Origin: Pseudarthrobacter sp. ATCC 49987
Lineage (GTDB): Bacteria; Actinomycetota; Actinomycetes; Actinomycetales; Micrococcaceae
Assembly (NCBI RefSeq): GCF_009928425.1
Contig: NZ_JAABNS010000001.1
Coordinates: forward strand, 1,240,001 to 1,304,000
Reading direction: 5' to 3'
DNA length: 64,000 nt
Part shown: positions 1-8,408 of the stretch, in pieces
How positions within the stretch are numbered: the first letter of the stretch is position 1
Layout: the number at the start of each line of letters is the position of its first letter
The notes under the pieces: generated by a model
Told to the model about the DNA's origin: nothing
The model's input: the letters and a program-made list of their open reading frames with translations, nothing else
Databases searched by the model: none
Translations under genes and position numbers: made by a program

Positions 1-43
1 GACCCAACGTGAAGGACCTGTGGCGTTCACCAGGAGTGAATCA

Positions 44-403
44 ATGCACATTCTCGATTCCGTAGATGCAGCCTCGCTGCGCACCGATATTCCGGTCTTC
101 CGCGCGGGTGACACCCTCAAGGTTCACGTGAACATCATCGAAGGCAAGAACTCCCGTGTCCAGGTGTTCCAGGGCTTCGTCCTTGGCCGCCACGGCGACG
201 GACTGCGCGAAACCTTCAGCATCCGCAAGGTCTCCTTCGGCGTTGGCGTGGAGCGCAAGTTCCCGGTGCACTCCCCGATCATCGAGAAGATCGAGCTCGT
301 CTCAAAGGGTGACGTGCGCCGCGCCAAGCTGTACTACATGCGCAACCTGCGCGGCAAGGCCGCCAAGATCAAGGAAAAGCGCGACTTCCAGACCGCTAAG
401 TAA
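44..403 (+). CDS. rplS: 50S ribosomal protein L19
   Basis: This encodes ribosomal protein L19 of the large subunit, 119 residues, at the interface with the 30S subunit. The protein begins [17 protein letters not shown] and holds the conserved L19 core with [20 protein letters not shown] and [17 protein letters not shown]. An in-frame start exists at 20, but the ATG at 44 has a GGAG Shine-Dalgarno 7 nt upstream and matches the usual actinobacterial N-terminus. It stands directly upstream of lepB, as in Arthrobacter-type genomes. High confidence. Confidence 0.97.
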   Translation: MHILDSVDAASLRTDIPVFRAGDTLKVHVNIIEGKNSRVQVFQGFVLGRHGDGLRETFSIRKVSFGVGVERKFPVHSPIIEKIELVSKGDVRRAKLYYMRNLRGKAAKIKEKRDFQTAK

Positions 404-514
404 GCCTTCCAGACGTCACCACAGGCTTCCACCGCGGGTCCACGGACCGTGTCCGGCCAGCGCCGGAGCATCCGCAACAGCGCTGTTCACGTCAAGCGTT
501 AGAGGATACGGACC

Positions 515-1195
515 ATGGAACAGACAAAACGCCAGCCCAGGAAACTCGGCTGGCGTTTTGTTTTGCTGGCCGTGGTGCTGGCCGTGCTCATCAGCGGCCT
601 GGTCCGCTCGCTATGGCTCGATGTCTACTACATCCCCTCCGCCTCGATGGAGCCGCTCTTCCGCGAAGGGGACAGGATCCTCGTGTCACGGACGGACTTC
701 CGCGCCGATCCGGCGGCACGTGGCGACATCGTCGTCTTCGACGGCCGCGGCTCCTTCGCCCCGCTGAACAGCGGCAACGGTCCTGTGCTGGACTTTCTGG
801 GCGGCGCCGGGCACTGGATCGGCCTTTCCGGCGGTGACAACACCTACATCAAACGCGTCATCGGCCTCCCCGGCGACCACGTGGTCTGCTGCGATGCCGG
901 CGGCCACCTCACAGTCAACGGCCAGCAAGTTGCGGAACCCTACCTCTATGCCGGTGACGTCCCGAGCGAGCTGAAATTCAGTGTGCTCGTTCCGCCCGGG
1001 CGGCTCTGGCTGATGGGCGACCACCGCTCCCTGTCCGCAGATTCCCGCAGTCTTTTGGGCGCCCCCGGCGGAGGCATGGTCCCGCAGGAGCGGGTGATCG
1101 GCAGGCCGGTACAGATCATCTGGCCGCTTGATAGATTTACAGCAGTAGCAAGGCCCTCCGGGGCCGCCACAACGACAGCGAAGAACGGACAGTAG
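515..1195 (+). CDS. lepB: Signal peptidase I (first copy)
   Basis: Membrane serine protease that removes signal peptides from secreted proteins. A single N-terminal transmembrane segment (about residues 14-31, [15 protein letters not shown]) precedes the catalytic serine in PSASMEP (S44). The lysine base lies in [11 protein letters not shown] (K113), followed by the GDHR-type box E motif [13 protein letters not shown]. The gene abuts the second signal peptidase, whose start codon follows its stop directly. A terminator-like hairpin lies inside its first codons. Two adjacent type I signal peptidases are common in Arthrobacter. Confidence 0.95.
   Translation: MEQTKRQPRKLGWRFVLLAVVLAVLISGLVRSLWLDVYYIPSASMEPLFREGDRILVSRTDFRADPAARGDIVVFDGRGSFAPLNSGNGPVLDFLGGAGHWIGLSGGDNTYIKRVIGLPGDHVVCCDAGGHLTVNGQQVAEPYLYAGDVPSELKFSVLVPPGRLWLMGDHRSLSADSRSLLGAPGGGMVPQERVIGRPVQIIWPLDRFTAVARPSGAATTTAKNGQ
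526..564 (+). terminator. Terminator-like hairpin inside the 5' end of lepB
   Basis: AAAACGCCAGCC (526-537) pairs perfectly with GGCTGGCGTTTT (548-559) around a 10-nt loop and is followed by TTTTGTTTTG. It has the form of an intrinsic terminator for rplS, yet it lies within codons 4-16 of the downstream lepB gene. It may act as an attenuator between the ribosomal gene and the signal peptidases. Confidence 0.55.
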
Positions 1196-2170
1196 ATGCC
1201 CGAGACCGGACCCCGGAATCCCGATCCGCAGGGGCAGGATCAGCCCCGGGTCACCTCCTCGGCGATCCCCGCCACGGAGCATGCCGCGGAGGCTGGATTC
1301 CGCACGGATCCCGGGCCCCTGGCCGGCGGCGGCTATCCGGCCACCCACGCCTATCCGACCTCGCAGCTGCCGCAGGCCCCGGCCCGGGATGTGCCGGCCG
1401 CAGCAACCCCGGACCGGGATGTGGCGGCTGCAGGCGGACCGGCCCATGCCGGGGGTACCTCCAAGCGTGTGCGCCGGGCCAGGGCCCAGGAACGCCACAG
1501 CCCGCTGTTCCTCTGGGTGAAGGAAGTGGCCACCGTGGTGCTCGTCGCCATTGTGCTGTCGTTCCTGATCAAGACCTTCCTGTTCCGGGCCTTCTACATT
1601 CCGTCAGAATCCATGGTCAACACCCTGGACGTGAACGACCGTATCTTCGTGAACCTCCTGGTCCCGGAACCCTTCGCCCTGGAACGCGGCGACGTCGTCG
1701 TGTTCAGGGACACCCAGGGCTGGCTGGTGCCTGCGGCGCAGAAGGCGGCCGGCCCCTTCACCTGGGTCCAGGACGGGCTGACGTTCATTGGGCTGCTCCC
1801 GGACAACTCGGAGCAGCACCTCGTCAAGCGCGTCGTCGGCCTGCCGGGCGACCATGTGGTCTGCTGCGACGCCGGCGGCCGGCTCATGGTCAACGGCGCG
1901 CCGCTGGACGAGTCCTACATCAACCCCGCCGAAGTGCCCCAGGTCCGCGAATTCGACGTTGTGGTCCCAGAAGGCAAGGTCTGGGTGATGGGCGACAACC
2001 GGAACCACTCCGCCGACTCCCGGGCCCACACAGACAGCAACGGCGGCTTCGTCAACATCGCCGACATCGAAGGCCGGGCCGCCGTCATTGCCTGGCCGCT
2101 GAACCGCATCGGCGCCCTGGACAACTACCCCGACGTCTTCCGCGGCGTGCCCGCCCCGGCCGGAAAGTAG
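1196..2170 (+). CDS. lepB: Signal peptidase I (second copy)
   Basis: A second type I signal peptidase, 324 residues. It has a long Pro/Ala-rich cytoplasmic N-terminus (residues 1-100) that the first copy lacks, then one transmembrane helix ([15 protein letters not shown]). The catalytic serine is in PSESM (S139), the lysine in [12 protein letters not shown] (K211), and box E is [14 protein letters not shown]. It starts immediately after the first copy's stop codon, so the two are co-transcribed and probably translationally coupled. The stretch [14 protein letters not shown] is shared by both proteins, consistent with tandem duplication. Confidence 0.95.
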   Translation: MPETGPRNPDPQGQDQPRVTSSAIPATEHAAEAGFRTDPGPLAGGGYPATHAYPTSQLPQAPARDVPAAATPDRDVAAAGGPAHAGGTSKRVRRARAQERHSPLFLWVKEVATVVLVAIVLSFLIKTFLFRAFYIPSESMVNTLDVNDRIFVNLLVPEPFALERGDVVVFRDTQGWLVPAAQKAAGPFTWVQDGLTFIGLLPDNSEQHLVKRVVGLPGDHVVCCDAGGRLMVNGAPLDESYINPAEVPQVREFDVVVPEGKVWVMGDNRNHSADSRAHTDSNGGFVNIADIEGRAAVIAWPLNRIGALDNYPDVFRGVPAPAGK

Positions 2171-2181
2171 CGGCTGCTGCC

Positions 2182-2853
2182 ATGTCCGACGCGCCCACCC
2201 TCGACTACGAGCGCCGCTTCCGAAGCTCCGGCGCACAGCTTGTCGCCGGCGTCGACGAGGTGGGCCGCGGCGCCCTCGCGGGACCCGTCAGCGTGGGAAT
2301 CGCGGTCGTGGACCTCCACCGGCTGACGCTGCTCGCCGACGTGCGGGACAGCAAGCTGCTCAAGGTGGCGGACCGTGAGCGGCTGGTCCCGCTGGTCCGG
2401 AGCTGGAGTGTGGCCTCCGCCGTCGGCCATGCATCGGCGAAAGAGATCGACGCCCTCGGCATCGTCGCCGCGCTCCGGCTCGCCGGCACGCGTGCCTGGC
2501 TGGCGGTCCTTGCAGCGGGGGTGACACCGGACGTCGTGCTGCTGGACGGCAGCCACAACTGGCTCTCACCGGAGACCCAGCCGTCCCTCTTCGACGCCGG
2601 CCCCGCGGAGCCGGGCTGCGACGCGCCCGTGCACACGCTGGTCAAAGCCGACATGCAGTGCCTGAGCGTTGCCGCAGCCTCCATCCTGGCCAAGGTGGAA
2701 CGCGACGGCATCATGCGCGAATTGCACAACGAATACCCGGCCTTCGGCTGGGACGTGAACAAGGGCTACGGCACCGCCACCCACAAGGACGCCCTCCGCA
2801 CCGCCGGGACCACGCCGTACCACCGTGTGAGCTGGCAGCTGCTCGCTGACTGA
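2182..2853 (+). CDS. rnhB: Ribonuclease HII
   Basis: Removes RNA from RNA/DNA hybrids and single ribonucleotides misincorporated into DNA. The N-terminal motif [15 protein letters not shown] carries the two acidic metal ligands (D25, E26). Further conserved parts are [15 protein letters not shown] with the third Asp, [22 protein letters not shown] with the fourth Asp, and the C-terminal [13 protein letters not shown]. Length (223) is normal. The gene follows lepB by 11 nt and precedes the DUF2469 gene, the standard actinobacterial order. Confidence 0.97.
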   Translation: MSDAPTLDYERRFRSSGAQLVAGVDEVGRGALAGPVSVGIAVVDLHRLTLLADVRDSKLLKVADRERLVPLVRSWSVASAVGHASAKEIDALGIVAALRLAGTRAWLAVLAAGVTPDVVLLDGSHNWLSPETQPSLFDAGPAEPGCDAPVHTLVKADMQCLSVAAASILAKVERDGIMRELHNEYPAFGWDVNKGYGTATHKDALRTAGTTPYHRVSWQLLAD

Positions 2854-2952
2854 CATCCGGACCGTCCCGGACCGCACGGCAACCGGGTTGCCGGGGGTGC
2901 TGCGCGACGGGCCGTGGCTCGCGGGCCTCGCCGGATGGTGCAAGATGGAACC

Positions 2953-3279
2953 ATGAGTGCCGAGGACCTTGAAAACTATGAAACCGATATGGAGCTGCAG
3001 CTCTACCGCGAATACCGGGACGTTGTCGGGCTGTTCAGCTATGTGGTCGAGACCGAACGGCGTTTCTATTTGGCCAACCACGTTGACCTGCAGGCCCGCA
3101 GCGCCGACGGCGAGGTCTACTTCGACCTGACGCTGCAGGACGCCTGGGTCTGGGACGTCTACCGCTCCGCCCGCTTTGTCAAGAGCGTCCGGGTGATCAC
3201 GTTCAAGGACGTCAACGTCGAGGAACTCCCGCGCAACGAGGAGCTCGCGCTGCCCAAGGTCGGCGACCTGGGGAACTGA
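2953..3279 (+). CDS. DUF2469 family protein
   Basis: Conserved small acidic protein of unknown function found in nearly all actinobacteria between rnhB and yraN. The start at 2953 (MSAEDLENYETDMELQLYREYRDVV) matches the family N-terminus. The earlier in-frame start at 2914 would add 13 unconserved residues. The signature VETERRFYLANHV and FKDVNVEELPRN are visible. No catalytic motif is recognisable. Confidence 0.93.
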   Translation: MSAEDLENYETDMELQLYREYRDVVGLFSYVVETERRFYLANHVDLQARSADGEVYFDLTLQDAWVWDVYRSARFVKSVRVITFKDVNVEELPRNEELALPKVGDLGN

Positions 3280-3408
3280 TCATGTTTTCAGGGGGCTAGC
3301 AGGGGAGCGCCGGGCCACTCCTCCTCCACACCACCGTCCTGGCGTTGGCTATCCACATAGCGCCCTGACACTCTGGGCTGTCCTCCCGCGGCGCCGCACG
3401 CTGGTTAC

Positions 3409-3765
3409 ATGAGAGCAAAGGACGTGCTGGGCCGGCGCGGGGAAGAACTCGCGGCCGGATACCTCGAAGCCCAGGGCATGCGGATAGTGGACCGAAACTG
3501 GCGGTGTTCCGAGGGCGAAATCGACATTGTCGCCCTCGACGGCGACACGCTGGTCATCGCCGAAGTGAAAACGCGCAGGTCCCTCGCGTACGGGCATCCG
3601 TTCGAAGCTGTCGGCCTGGACAAGCTGGCGCGGCTGCACCGCCTGGCCTCAGCCTGGTGCCGTGACCATGACCTCCGGATGGCCCTGCGCCGGGTGGACG
3701 TCGTTTCCGTGCTCGACGACGGCATTGCGGACCCCCGCGTGGAACACCTCAGGGGGGTGGGGTAG
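3409..3765 (+). CDS. yraN: YraN family (UPF0102) nuclease-fold protein
   Basis: Small protein of the restriction-endonuclease-like fold, commonly encoded next to comM and dprA and thought to act in DNA processing. It shows the family pattern GRRGEELAAGYLEAQG, then a PD-(D/E)xK-like core with EIDIVALDGDTLVIAEVKTR (E...D...ExK). It is preceded by 129 bp of intergenic DNA (3280-3408) in which no clear element was seen. The stop codon is followed directly by the GTG start of comM. Confidence 0.92.
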   Translation: MRAKDVLGRRGEELAAGYLEAQGMRIVDRNWRCSEGEIDIVALDGDTLVIAEVKTRRSLAYGHPFEAVGLDKLARLHRLASAWCRDHDLRMALRRVDVVSVLDDGIADPRVEHLRGVG

Positions 3766-4706
3766 GTGGCGCTCGGCCGGACCTACTCGGTGGCCCTCGT
3801 GGGGCTGAACGGCTACATCGTTGAAGTGGAGGCCGACATCGGCCAGACCCTCCCGGCGTTTATCATCCTTGGGCTGCCCGACGCTTCGCTCAATGAGGCC
3901 AAGGAACGGATCCGCTCGGCGGCCCAGAACTCCGGCATTCCGCTGAGCCGCCGGAAGATCACGGCCAACCTCATTCCGGCCTCGTTGCCCAAACGCGGCT
4001 CAGGCTTCGACCTGGCAATCGCCATGGCCGCCCTGCTGGCCTCCAATGATGTCCGGTCGACCGGCCGGACTGTTTTTATCGCCGAACTCGGACTGGACGG
4101 CAGGCTGCGGCCTGTCCGCGGGGTCCTTCCCGCCGTCATGGCTGCGGTACGGGCAGGCTACGCCGACATTGTCGTGGCGCAGGCAAACGCTGCCGAAGCC
4201 CAACTCGTGCCCGGCGCCCGGGTGCAGGGCTACGCCACCCTGGCCCGCCTGGCCTTCGACTTCGGCGCTGATCCGCAGGAGCTGGCCCTGGACTTCGAGC
4301 CCGCGCCCGAGCCCGGCGGACCCGACGCCGGAACCGACGCGGTTTCCTTCATCCCACCGGACATGTGCGACGTCTCCGGGCAAGGGGACGCCCGGAGAGC
4401 GCTGGAAGTCGCGGCCGCCGGCGCGCACCATCTGTTGCTGACCGGCCCGCCGGGCGCGGGAAAAACGATGCTGGCCGAACGGCTTCCCGGACTCCTGCCT
4501 GACCTGGGCGACGCCGAGGCCATGGAGGTGACGGCCATCCATTCGCTCTGCTCGCTGACCTCAGCCTCACTTCAACTCGTGCGCAGGCCCCCGTATGAAA
4601 ACCCGCATCACACAGCCACGTCCGCTGCCATCATCGGAGGGGGCTCCGGACTGCCGCGGCCCGGCGCCGCATCACGGGCGCACCGCGGCGTGTTGTTCCT
4701 TGACGA
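3766..4706 (+). pseudogene. comM: comM, 5' fragment (split by prophage)
   Basis: N-terminal two-thirds of the Mg-chelatase-like AAA+ protein ComM/YifB, a hexameric helicase that promotes branch migration during natural transformation. The GTG start, the N-terminal domain (SVALVGLNGYIVEVEADI, GLPDASLNEAKERIRSA) and the Walker A motif LLTGPPGAGKTM (about residue 224) are intact. The frame runs into prophage sequence after the Walker B residues GVLFLDE at the heptamer TTGACGA, then stops at 4773 after unrelated residues. The missing part resumes at 63240. Joined at the core, the two pieces read ...LFLDE-APEYERRVLDAL with no frame break. Confidence 0.93.
4700..4706. other. attL core
   Basis: The heptamer TTGACGA is shared with attR and is the only sequence common to both ends. 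Left of it is comM (GTTGTTCC), right of it is phage DNA (AGCGTCAAGG). In the reconstructed attP the core lies in TTGACG-AAG-CGTCAA, an inverted repeat of the sort serine integrases bind. The small core fits a serine rather than a tyrosine integrase. Confidence 0.85.
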
Positions 4707-4780
4707 AGCGTCAAGGTCTATTGCACTCCACAAGAATAGCGCCTATCGAACTATTAGGCTATTCGTGCGATAGTCCTTTT

Positions 4781-4945
4781 ATGGCCTTAGGAATCATAGT
4801 CGTTTTCATCTTTTACACGCTTTTGACCGCTGCCCTAACAACGTGGTTTGGGCTTAGTGCGCAGGTCGCTGTCACAGTGCTCTTTATAGCTACAGTCGTG
4901 CTCGTTCTCGCGTTCCTGATAATCAACAGGATTAGAAACGGATAG
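4781..4945 (+). CDS. Small membrane protein, first gene of the element
   Basis: A 54-residue hydrophobic protein with two predicted transmembrane segments (IIVVFIFYTLLTAAL and VAVTVLFIATVVLVLAFLII) and a short basic tail (NRIRNG). It lies just inside attL. A longer in-frame ORF reads back through comM, but the ATG at 4781 is the natural start since everything before it belongs to comM or attP. No function is recognised. Size and position would suit a superinfection-exclusion or holin-like protein, but this is only a guess. Confidence 0.55.
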   Translation: MALGIIVVFIFYTLLTAALTTWFGLSAQVAVTVLFIATVVLVLAFLIINRIRNG

Positions 4946-4954
4946 TAGCCGTTC

Positions 4955-5074
4955 TTACTTCTTGCCTATTAGTGCGGCGATGGCCGAGAGAGTAGCTTTA
5001 TTCTTCACTCGAAGTGGAACCGAACTAGAGTCGGTGGACTTCTTCAGATAGTGAGCGATATTAAAGCCTTGCAT
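4955..5074 (-). CDS. Hypothetical 39-residue protein
   Basis: Encodes MQGFNIAHYLKKSTDS... ending in AALIGKK, a small basic protein. It is supported by a strong minus-strand promoter whose TATAAT box is only 10 nt before the ATG, leaving almost no leader. It diverges from the gene at 5187, so the two share the intergenic region 5075-5186. The position just inside attL and the small basic nature would fit an excisionase or recombination directionality factor, but no family motif is recognised. Confidence 0.5.
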   Translation of the reverse strand: MQGFNIAHYLKKSTDSSSVPLRVKNKATLSAIAALIGKK

Positions 5075-5083
5075 CTAATAACT

Positions 5084-5130
5084 ATTATACTCTTTATTGT
5101 TGACTTTATTAAGCCTTTGCCTCATAAATA
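5084..5130. promoter_or_regulatory. Divergent promoter region
   Basis: On the minus strand a TATAAT box (5084-5089) with TTAATA 17 nt upstream faces the 39-residue gene. On the plus strand TTGACT (5100-5105) is followed after 17 nt by CATAAA (5123-5128), within CATAAATAGGCGCA, and faces the gene at 5187. The -35 regions overlap, so the two promoters are likely to compete. Confidence 0.55.
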
Positions 5131-5186
5131 GGCGCAAGAAACATTAGCAACCGGCTTTTGTTTTGCACATTAGGAGCGTGATTGCA

Positions 5187-5486
5187 ATGGCTTTCAAGTC
5201 AATAAGGGTTTCTGACCTTACAGGGAAGGAACTTGCAGACGAAGATGTTGTAACCGTCGTCGTTCGATCAGAGAACAAGGTGTTCGACGCTTCGGCAGAA
5301 GAGCTGGCGTCCATCAAGCGCCTCGCCAACGTGGTTGAACTGGAACTCCGTCGGGCCAACGGCGAAACGGAGCAGGTCATCTGCACGCAGGCCGAGTTCG
5401 ACAAGGTGGTCAGCGCCGACGTCTTGGCGAAGGCAGATTCGACAAGAGGTAGAAGGACCGGATTTTCTCCGCTTCGATCGGCCTGA
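5187..5486 (+). CDS. Hypothetical protein, 99 residues
   Basis: A soluble protein starting MAFKSIRVSDLTGKEL. The ATG at 5187 is preceded by AGGAG at 5172-5176, and the alternative start at 5163 lacks this signal. The N-terminal 70 residues alternate charged and hydrophobic residues as in a small beta-rich domain, and the tail (STRGRRTGFSPLRS) is basic. No family is recognised. It is a monocistronic gene between a strong promoter and a very strong terminator, which suggests independent expression in the lysogen. Confidence 0.7.
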   Translation: MAFKSIRVSDLTGKELADEDVVTVVVRSENKVFDASAEELASIKRLANVVELELRRANGETEQVICTQAEFDKVVSADVLAKADSTRGRRTGFSPLRSA

Positions 5487-5531
5487 CATAGGAGGTGGTC
5501 TTCGTCTACGGTGAGCAATCACCACTAAAGC

Positions 5532-5580
5532 GACCCCTTCTTTGCGTTTTGAGTTTACTCACGCAAAGAAGGGGTCTTTT
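5532..5580. terminator. Bidirectional intrinsic terminator
   Basis: GACCCCTTCTTTGCGT (5532-5547) pairs perfectly over 16 bp with ACGCAAAGAAGGGGTC (5561-5576) and is followed by TTTTA. It separates the plus-strand gene at 5187 from the long convergent minus-strand operon. A second hairpin with AGCC and CAGT arms lies at about 5600-5623, just past the end of that operon. Confidence 0.85.
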
Positions 5581-5635
5581 ACTTGTCCTCAAAATGAAAG
5601 TAGCCCCAGTCTTTTGAACTGAGGCTCTTCCACGA

Positions 5636-6121
5636 TCAGGAAGCAGGAACAACACGTACTTGTGAAATCATCGCGTTCCGTTCCGCGTGTAGCAGGACAG
5701 AGGTGTACGCCTGTTCCCAGTCATCAAAGACGCGCTCGTGCTCTCGCCAAGCCATGTCCTCAAGTCGCTGTGCATGTACCTTGAAACGATCAGTCTCAAG
5801 AAACAGCATCACGTACCACTGAGGAACATCCTGTAGCTCGCCCTGTTCAGTGAGTGGACCGAGTAGAACTGAGTCACCTACTACTGCCTGCTTTCCCCTA
5901 CGAGAGGTTGCGTGGCACCAAAGCGCCAGCGTTGCTCGTCGGTTAGTCGGCAGATCGAGATAGGGCGCGCTCTCGTTGTGAAATAGCGATGCATCCGGCC
6001 GATTCATGGGGAACCGTTCACCTGTCCCGCCCAGCACATCTTCCAGCGCCTTGATGTCCGCGAAATCACAAACCTCAAGCGGCAGCTGGTTGTCGGCTGG
6101 TATCAACAGCGCCTTGGACAT
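5636..6121 (-). CDS. DUF3846 domain protein (distal copy)
   Basis: A 161-residue protein resembling DUF3846, a domain of unknown function widespread in actinophages and plasmids. The hallmark is the N-terminal IPADNQLPLEVCDFADIKALEDVLGG followed by a DLPTNRRATLALWCHA segment. It is a paralogue of the protein at 6914: both share NRRATL-W and end in VRVVPA. Its start lies 47 nt inside the ArdC-like gene, so the two are co-translated. It is the last gene of the early minus-strand operon. Confidence 0.72.
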   Translation of the reverse strand: MSKALLIPADNQLPLEVCDFADIKALEDVLGGTGERFPMNRPDASLFHNESAPYLDLPTNRRATLALWCHATSRRGKQAVVGDSVLLGPLTEQGELQDVPQWYVMLFLETDRFKVHAQRLEDMAWREHERVFDDWEQAYTSVLLHAERNAMISQVRVVPAS

Positions 6122-6908
6122 CTTCTTCCTCTCCTTCCGGCATTCCTGCCTTCACGATGCGGTCCGCGGTTGTAAAGACGCGGCGGATACTCGGCTCTTC
6201 CGGCTTCTGGTCTTTCAACCAGGACTGGATATACGCCCGGCTCTCGGCGGCGTCGAACTTGTCAGTGACACCTAGTTCGTTAAGAATCAGGTAAGCCGAT
6301 CCCTCAGCCTCAAATTCCTTGATGCCTCGATGGGATCGATACTCTTCCAGCTCGTCGGGGCTTGTGTGGCCGGCGACGATATGGCTGAGTTCGTGCTGCA
6401 GCGTTTTGAACGGGTAGACCGCGACCGGGTTGATCGCGAACTGCTTCCCAAGGCTGTAGCCCTGAGTGTTCCCGTCAATCAGGTCGTAACTGATCTGAGT
6501 AACGCTCAGCTTCCTGAGTGCCAGTTCTTTGCTCCAATGTGGCGGCTCGTACTCGGGTAGGTCGTCGCCGTCAGTCTCAGATACTCCGAACATTGACGGC
6601 ACCAGCTTGAAGCCAGACAGCCGCTTCTCTTCCTCACCTTCTCCCTTGCGTTCCTTGGGTTCCTTGCGGAACATCGGGACGTAGATAGCTTTGGCTTTAC
6701 TGCCCTTCTTGACCTGTCGGTTTAGTGTTAGCCAGCCCTTGTAGGTGTTCACTGGCTCCATGACGCCCTGCATCATCAGCAGTGCCTGGTTGCCCAGTGA
6801 GAACCTTCTAAAGCGGTTGTAGGTGTTGCCAGCCTGCCCAGGCAGCTCTAGGGCCGTCTTGAGTACGTCAGACCAGTGTGGAGGCGTTGTAAGCCGTTCC
6901 GTTGTCAC
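6075..6908 (-). CDS. ArdC-like antirestriction protein with zincin domain
   Basis: 277 residues. The N-terminal half matches the ArdC_N single-stranded-DNA-binding region (YNRFRRFSLGNQALLMMQG, GWLTLNRQVKKGSKA). The C-terminal half is a zincin-like metallopeptidase with the HExxH motif in LQHELSHIVAGH (about residue 170) and the downstream FEAEGSAYLILNELG. ArdC proteins bind single-stranded DNA and protect incoming plasmid or phage DNA from restriction. It sits between two DUF3846 paralogues in an overlapping operon. The family assignment is firm, but activity on this phage's hosts is inferred. Confidence 0.85.
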   Translation of the reverse strand: MTTERLTTPPHWSDVLKTALELPGQAGNTYNRFRRFSLGNQALLMMQGVMEPVNTYKGWLTLNRQVKKGSKAKAIYVPMFRKEPKERKGEGEEEKRLSGFKLVPSMFGVSETDGDDLPEYEPPHWSKELALRKLSVTQISYDLIDGNTQGYSLGKQFAINPVAVYPFKTLQHELSHIVAGHTSPDELEEYRSHRGIKEFEAEGSAYLILNELGVTDKFDAAESRAYIQSWLKDQKPEEPSIRRVFTTADRIVKAGMPEGEEEDVQGAVDTSRQPAAA

Positions 6909-6913
6909 TTGTA

Positions 6914-7414
6914 TCAGTCCTCTGCAGGAACGACGCGGACTCGCTGAACTGCTGTCCAGCTCTCGGCCTTGCCAAGTCCGTAGTTCGCCGCTTCAAAGTA
7001 ATCCTCGAAGCGGCGCTGGTTGCCGTTGAACTTGGTCGGGTGGTCGTAGGTCTGAAACTCGGCCTTGTAAGACTTCGTTTCAAACAGGAGCTTGGTGACA
7101 GCTTCCGGAACATCTGTTGAGTTGCCCTCTTCGTCGGGGTGTCCGACCATGAGAGCTTCGCCAACGATGACGTCCATGTGCCGAGCGCTCGGAAAGAGCA
7201 ACCACCACATGAGCGTTGCCCTGCGGTTGATGGACTGCTTTTCAAGCTTGCCTTCCTCGTTCACGAAGAACGTGGAGTGCAGCGGGCCGAGATCGATAGC
7301 CTGGATGAGGCCACCTACTGCGGCCTGCATGCCTGAAAGGTCGTTGACTTCTACTTTGTAAAGGGGTCGATCCTCATCGTGTGGGATTTGGATGGCGTGA
7401 ACCATGCCAATCAC
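6914..7414 (-). CDS. DUF3846 domain protein (proximal copy)
   Basis: 166 residues with the DUF3846 pattern: YKVEVNDLSGMQAAVGGLIQAIDL, then VNEEGKLEKQSINRRATLMWW. It is a paralogue of the protein at 5636 (shared NRRATL-W, VVG-A-L-G and the VRVVPA terminus). It is separated by 5 nt from the ArdC-like gene that follows it. The role is unknown. The strict flanking of an antirestriction gene by two copies hints at a shared task in protecting or processing entering DNA. Confidence 0.75.
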   Translation of the reverse strand: MIGMVHAIQIPHDEDRPLYKVEVNDLSGMQAAVGGLIQAIDLGPLHSTFFVNEEGKLEKQSINRRATLMWWLLFPSARHMDVIVGEALMVGHPDEEGNSTDVPEAVTKLLFETKSYKAEFQTYDHPTKFNGNQRRFEDYFEAANYGLGKAESWTAVQRVRVVPAED

Positions 7415-7437
7415 TTCCTTCTAATCGTGGGAATGTG

Positions 7438-7466
7438 CTCTGTGTCCGGAATTGGGCACAGAGTTC
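7438..7466. other. Hairpin between operon segments
   Basis: CTCTGTG(T)CC and GG(G)CACAGAG form an almost perfect 9-10 bp stem around AATT. It lies between the stop of the resolvase-like gene and the start of the proximal DUF3846 gene. There is no T-tract in either direction, so it looks more like an mRNA processing or attenuation element than a terminator. Confidence 0.4.
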
Positions 7467-7481
7467 ACCCCGCGATAAGGG

Positions 7482-8018
7482 CTACTTCTTCTCTTTCTTG
7501 ACCTTCTTGTTTGAGCAATAGGTGCAGGTCTTCACGAGACACTTCTTCTCGCCAGGGCTCACCATGTTGCCGCCACGACACTCACTCCACGTTGAGCGGA
7601 TCACGCCTGGCTTGATATCGGCTGGATCAATGACGATCCCGTTGCCGGTCATAAGAACCGGTTCTTTGAGGCGCTTGATCTCTACGCGGTGCTGTTGAGA
7701 CTCCGCTATGAGGTCGACAAGATCGCTGAAGCGAACGGTGGCGAGAACTTCATCGTCGGCCTGGAACACGAGCGTTGGGATGCGATTGAAGCTTGCGCCT
7801 GAGACCGTCTGCTTCCACCACTCGCGGAGCTTGATCGTCTTGTGGTTCTTGCATTCGATATCCAAGGGGGTGTCTTGATACCAATCTGAGAGGTCCATCT
7901 TCTGATGGGAGCCGGCCCCGCTGCGCTTGTCCCTGGATACTCGGGCTCCGAGCTTTCTCTGCAGCAGCTTGGCTACTTGCTTCTCTAGGGAGACGCCTTT
8001 GTCGGAGGAGACACTCAC
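7482..8018 (-). CDS. PD-(D/E)xK nuclease, Holliday-junction-resolvase-like
   Basis: 178 residues. The first 90 form a nuclease of the restriction-endonuclease fold as in Hjc-type resolvases: EKQVAKLLQRKLGARVSRDKRSGAG, KMDLSD, then the ExK motif in PLDIECKNHKT. The last 40 residues are a cysteine-rich basic tail (ECRGGN...CLVKTCTYCSNKKVKKEKK) that probably binds zinc and DNA. It is adjacent to the nucleotidyltransferase-like gene and in the same operon as the Rad52-like protein, so a role in resolving recombination intermediates is plausible. The exact subfamily is uncertain. Confidence 0.72.
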   Translation of the reverse strand: MSVSSDKGVSLEKQVAKLLQRKLGARVSRDKRSGAGSHQKMDLSDWYQDTPLDIECKNHKTIKLREWWKQTVSGASFNRIPTLVFQADDEVLATVRFSDLVDLIAESQQHRVEIKRLKEPVLMTGNGIVIDPADIKPGVIRSTWSECRGGNMVSPGEKKCLVKTCTYCSNKKVKKEKK

Positions 8019-8408
8019 CTAGTTGGTCTCCTGCTCTGCCGGTTTGTTGTCGGCATGATCGTTGAGACGGACACCAACGGTTGGTCGGAGTCCCATACAG
8101 TTCCGGATGCCGGTGTACTTCAAGTTGGCGTTCGTGCGCCTCTGAACCTGAAAGTCGATAGGGAGTCCTGTCGCTTGCTGTCCCCACAAGGAAACTGCGA
8201 TGCCCAGCATTTCAACATTCAAAAGGCTGTACAGCTGGTCAAACTTGTCGTCGTCAAGGATCATCCTTAGGTCTATGTCGCGGTAGTCGGGTCGTTCTAA
8301 CGACGAGCCAACCAGGTACGGATAGTCCCCAAAGATTTCCTGGACTGTCGCGCTGAAGTCGTCAACGAGCTGTTGTGCTGTGTGGAGCAAGTACGAAGAC
8401 CGACTCAT
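8019..8408 (-). CDS. Nucleotidyltransferase-fold protein
   Basis: 129 residues. YPYLVGSSLERPDYRDIDLRMIL fits the minimal nucleotidyltransferase pattern GS...DxD (here DID), with a third Asp in LPIDFQVQR. The ATG at 8408 overlaps the upstream gene's stop as ATGA, which fixes this start over the longer form. Similar short proteins occur in many actinophages and presumably transfer a nucleotide to an unknown target. Partner and substrate are unknown. Confidence 0.68.
   Translation of the reverse strand: MSRSSYLLHTAQQLVDDFSATVQEIFGDYPYLVGSSLERPDYRDIDLRMILDDDKFDQLYSLLNVEMLGIAVSLWGQQATGLPIDFQVQRRTNANLKYTGIRNCMGLRPTVGVRLNDHADNKPAEQETN

Noticed and set aside
686-1498. 270-codon minus-strand ORF opposite the lepB genes
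   Set aside because: Typical antisense shadow in high-GC DNA. The plus-strand genes are certain.
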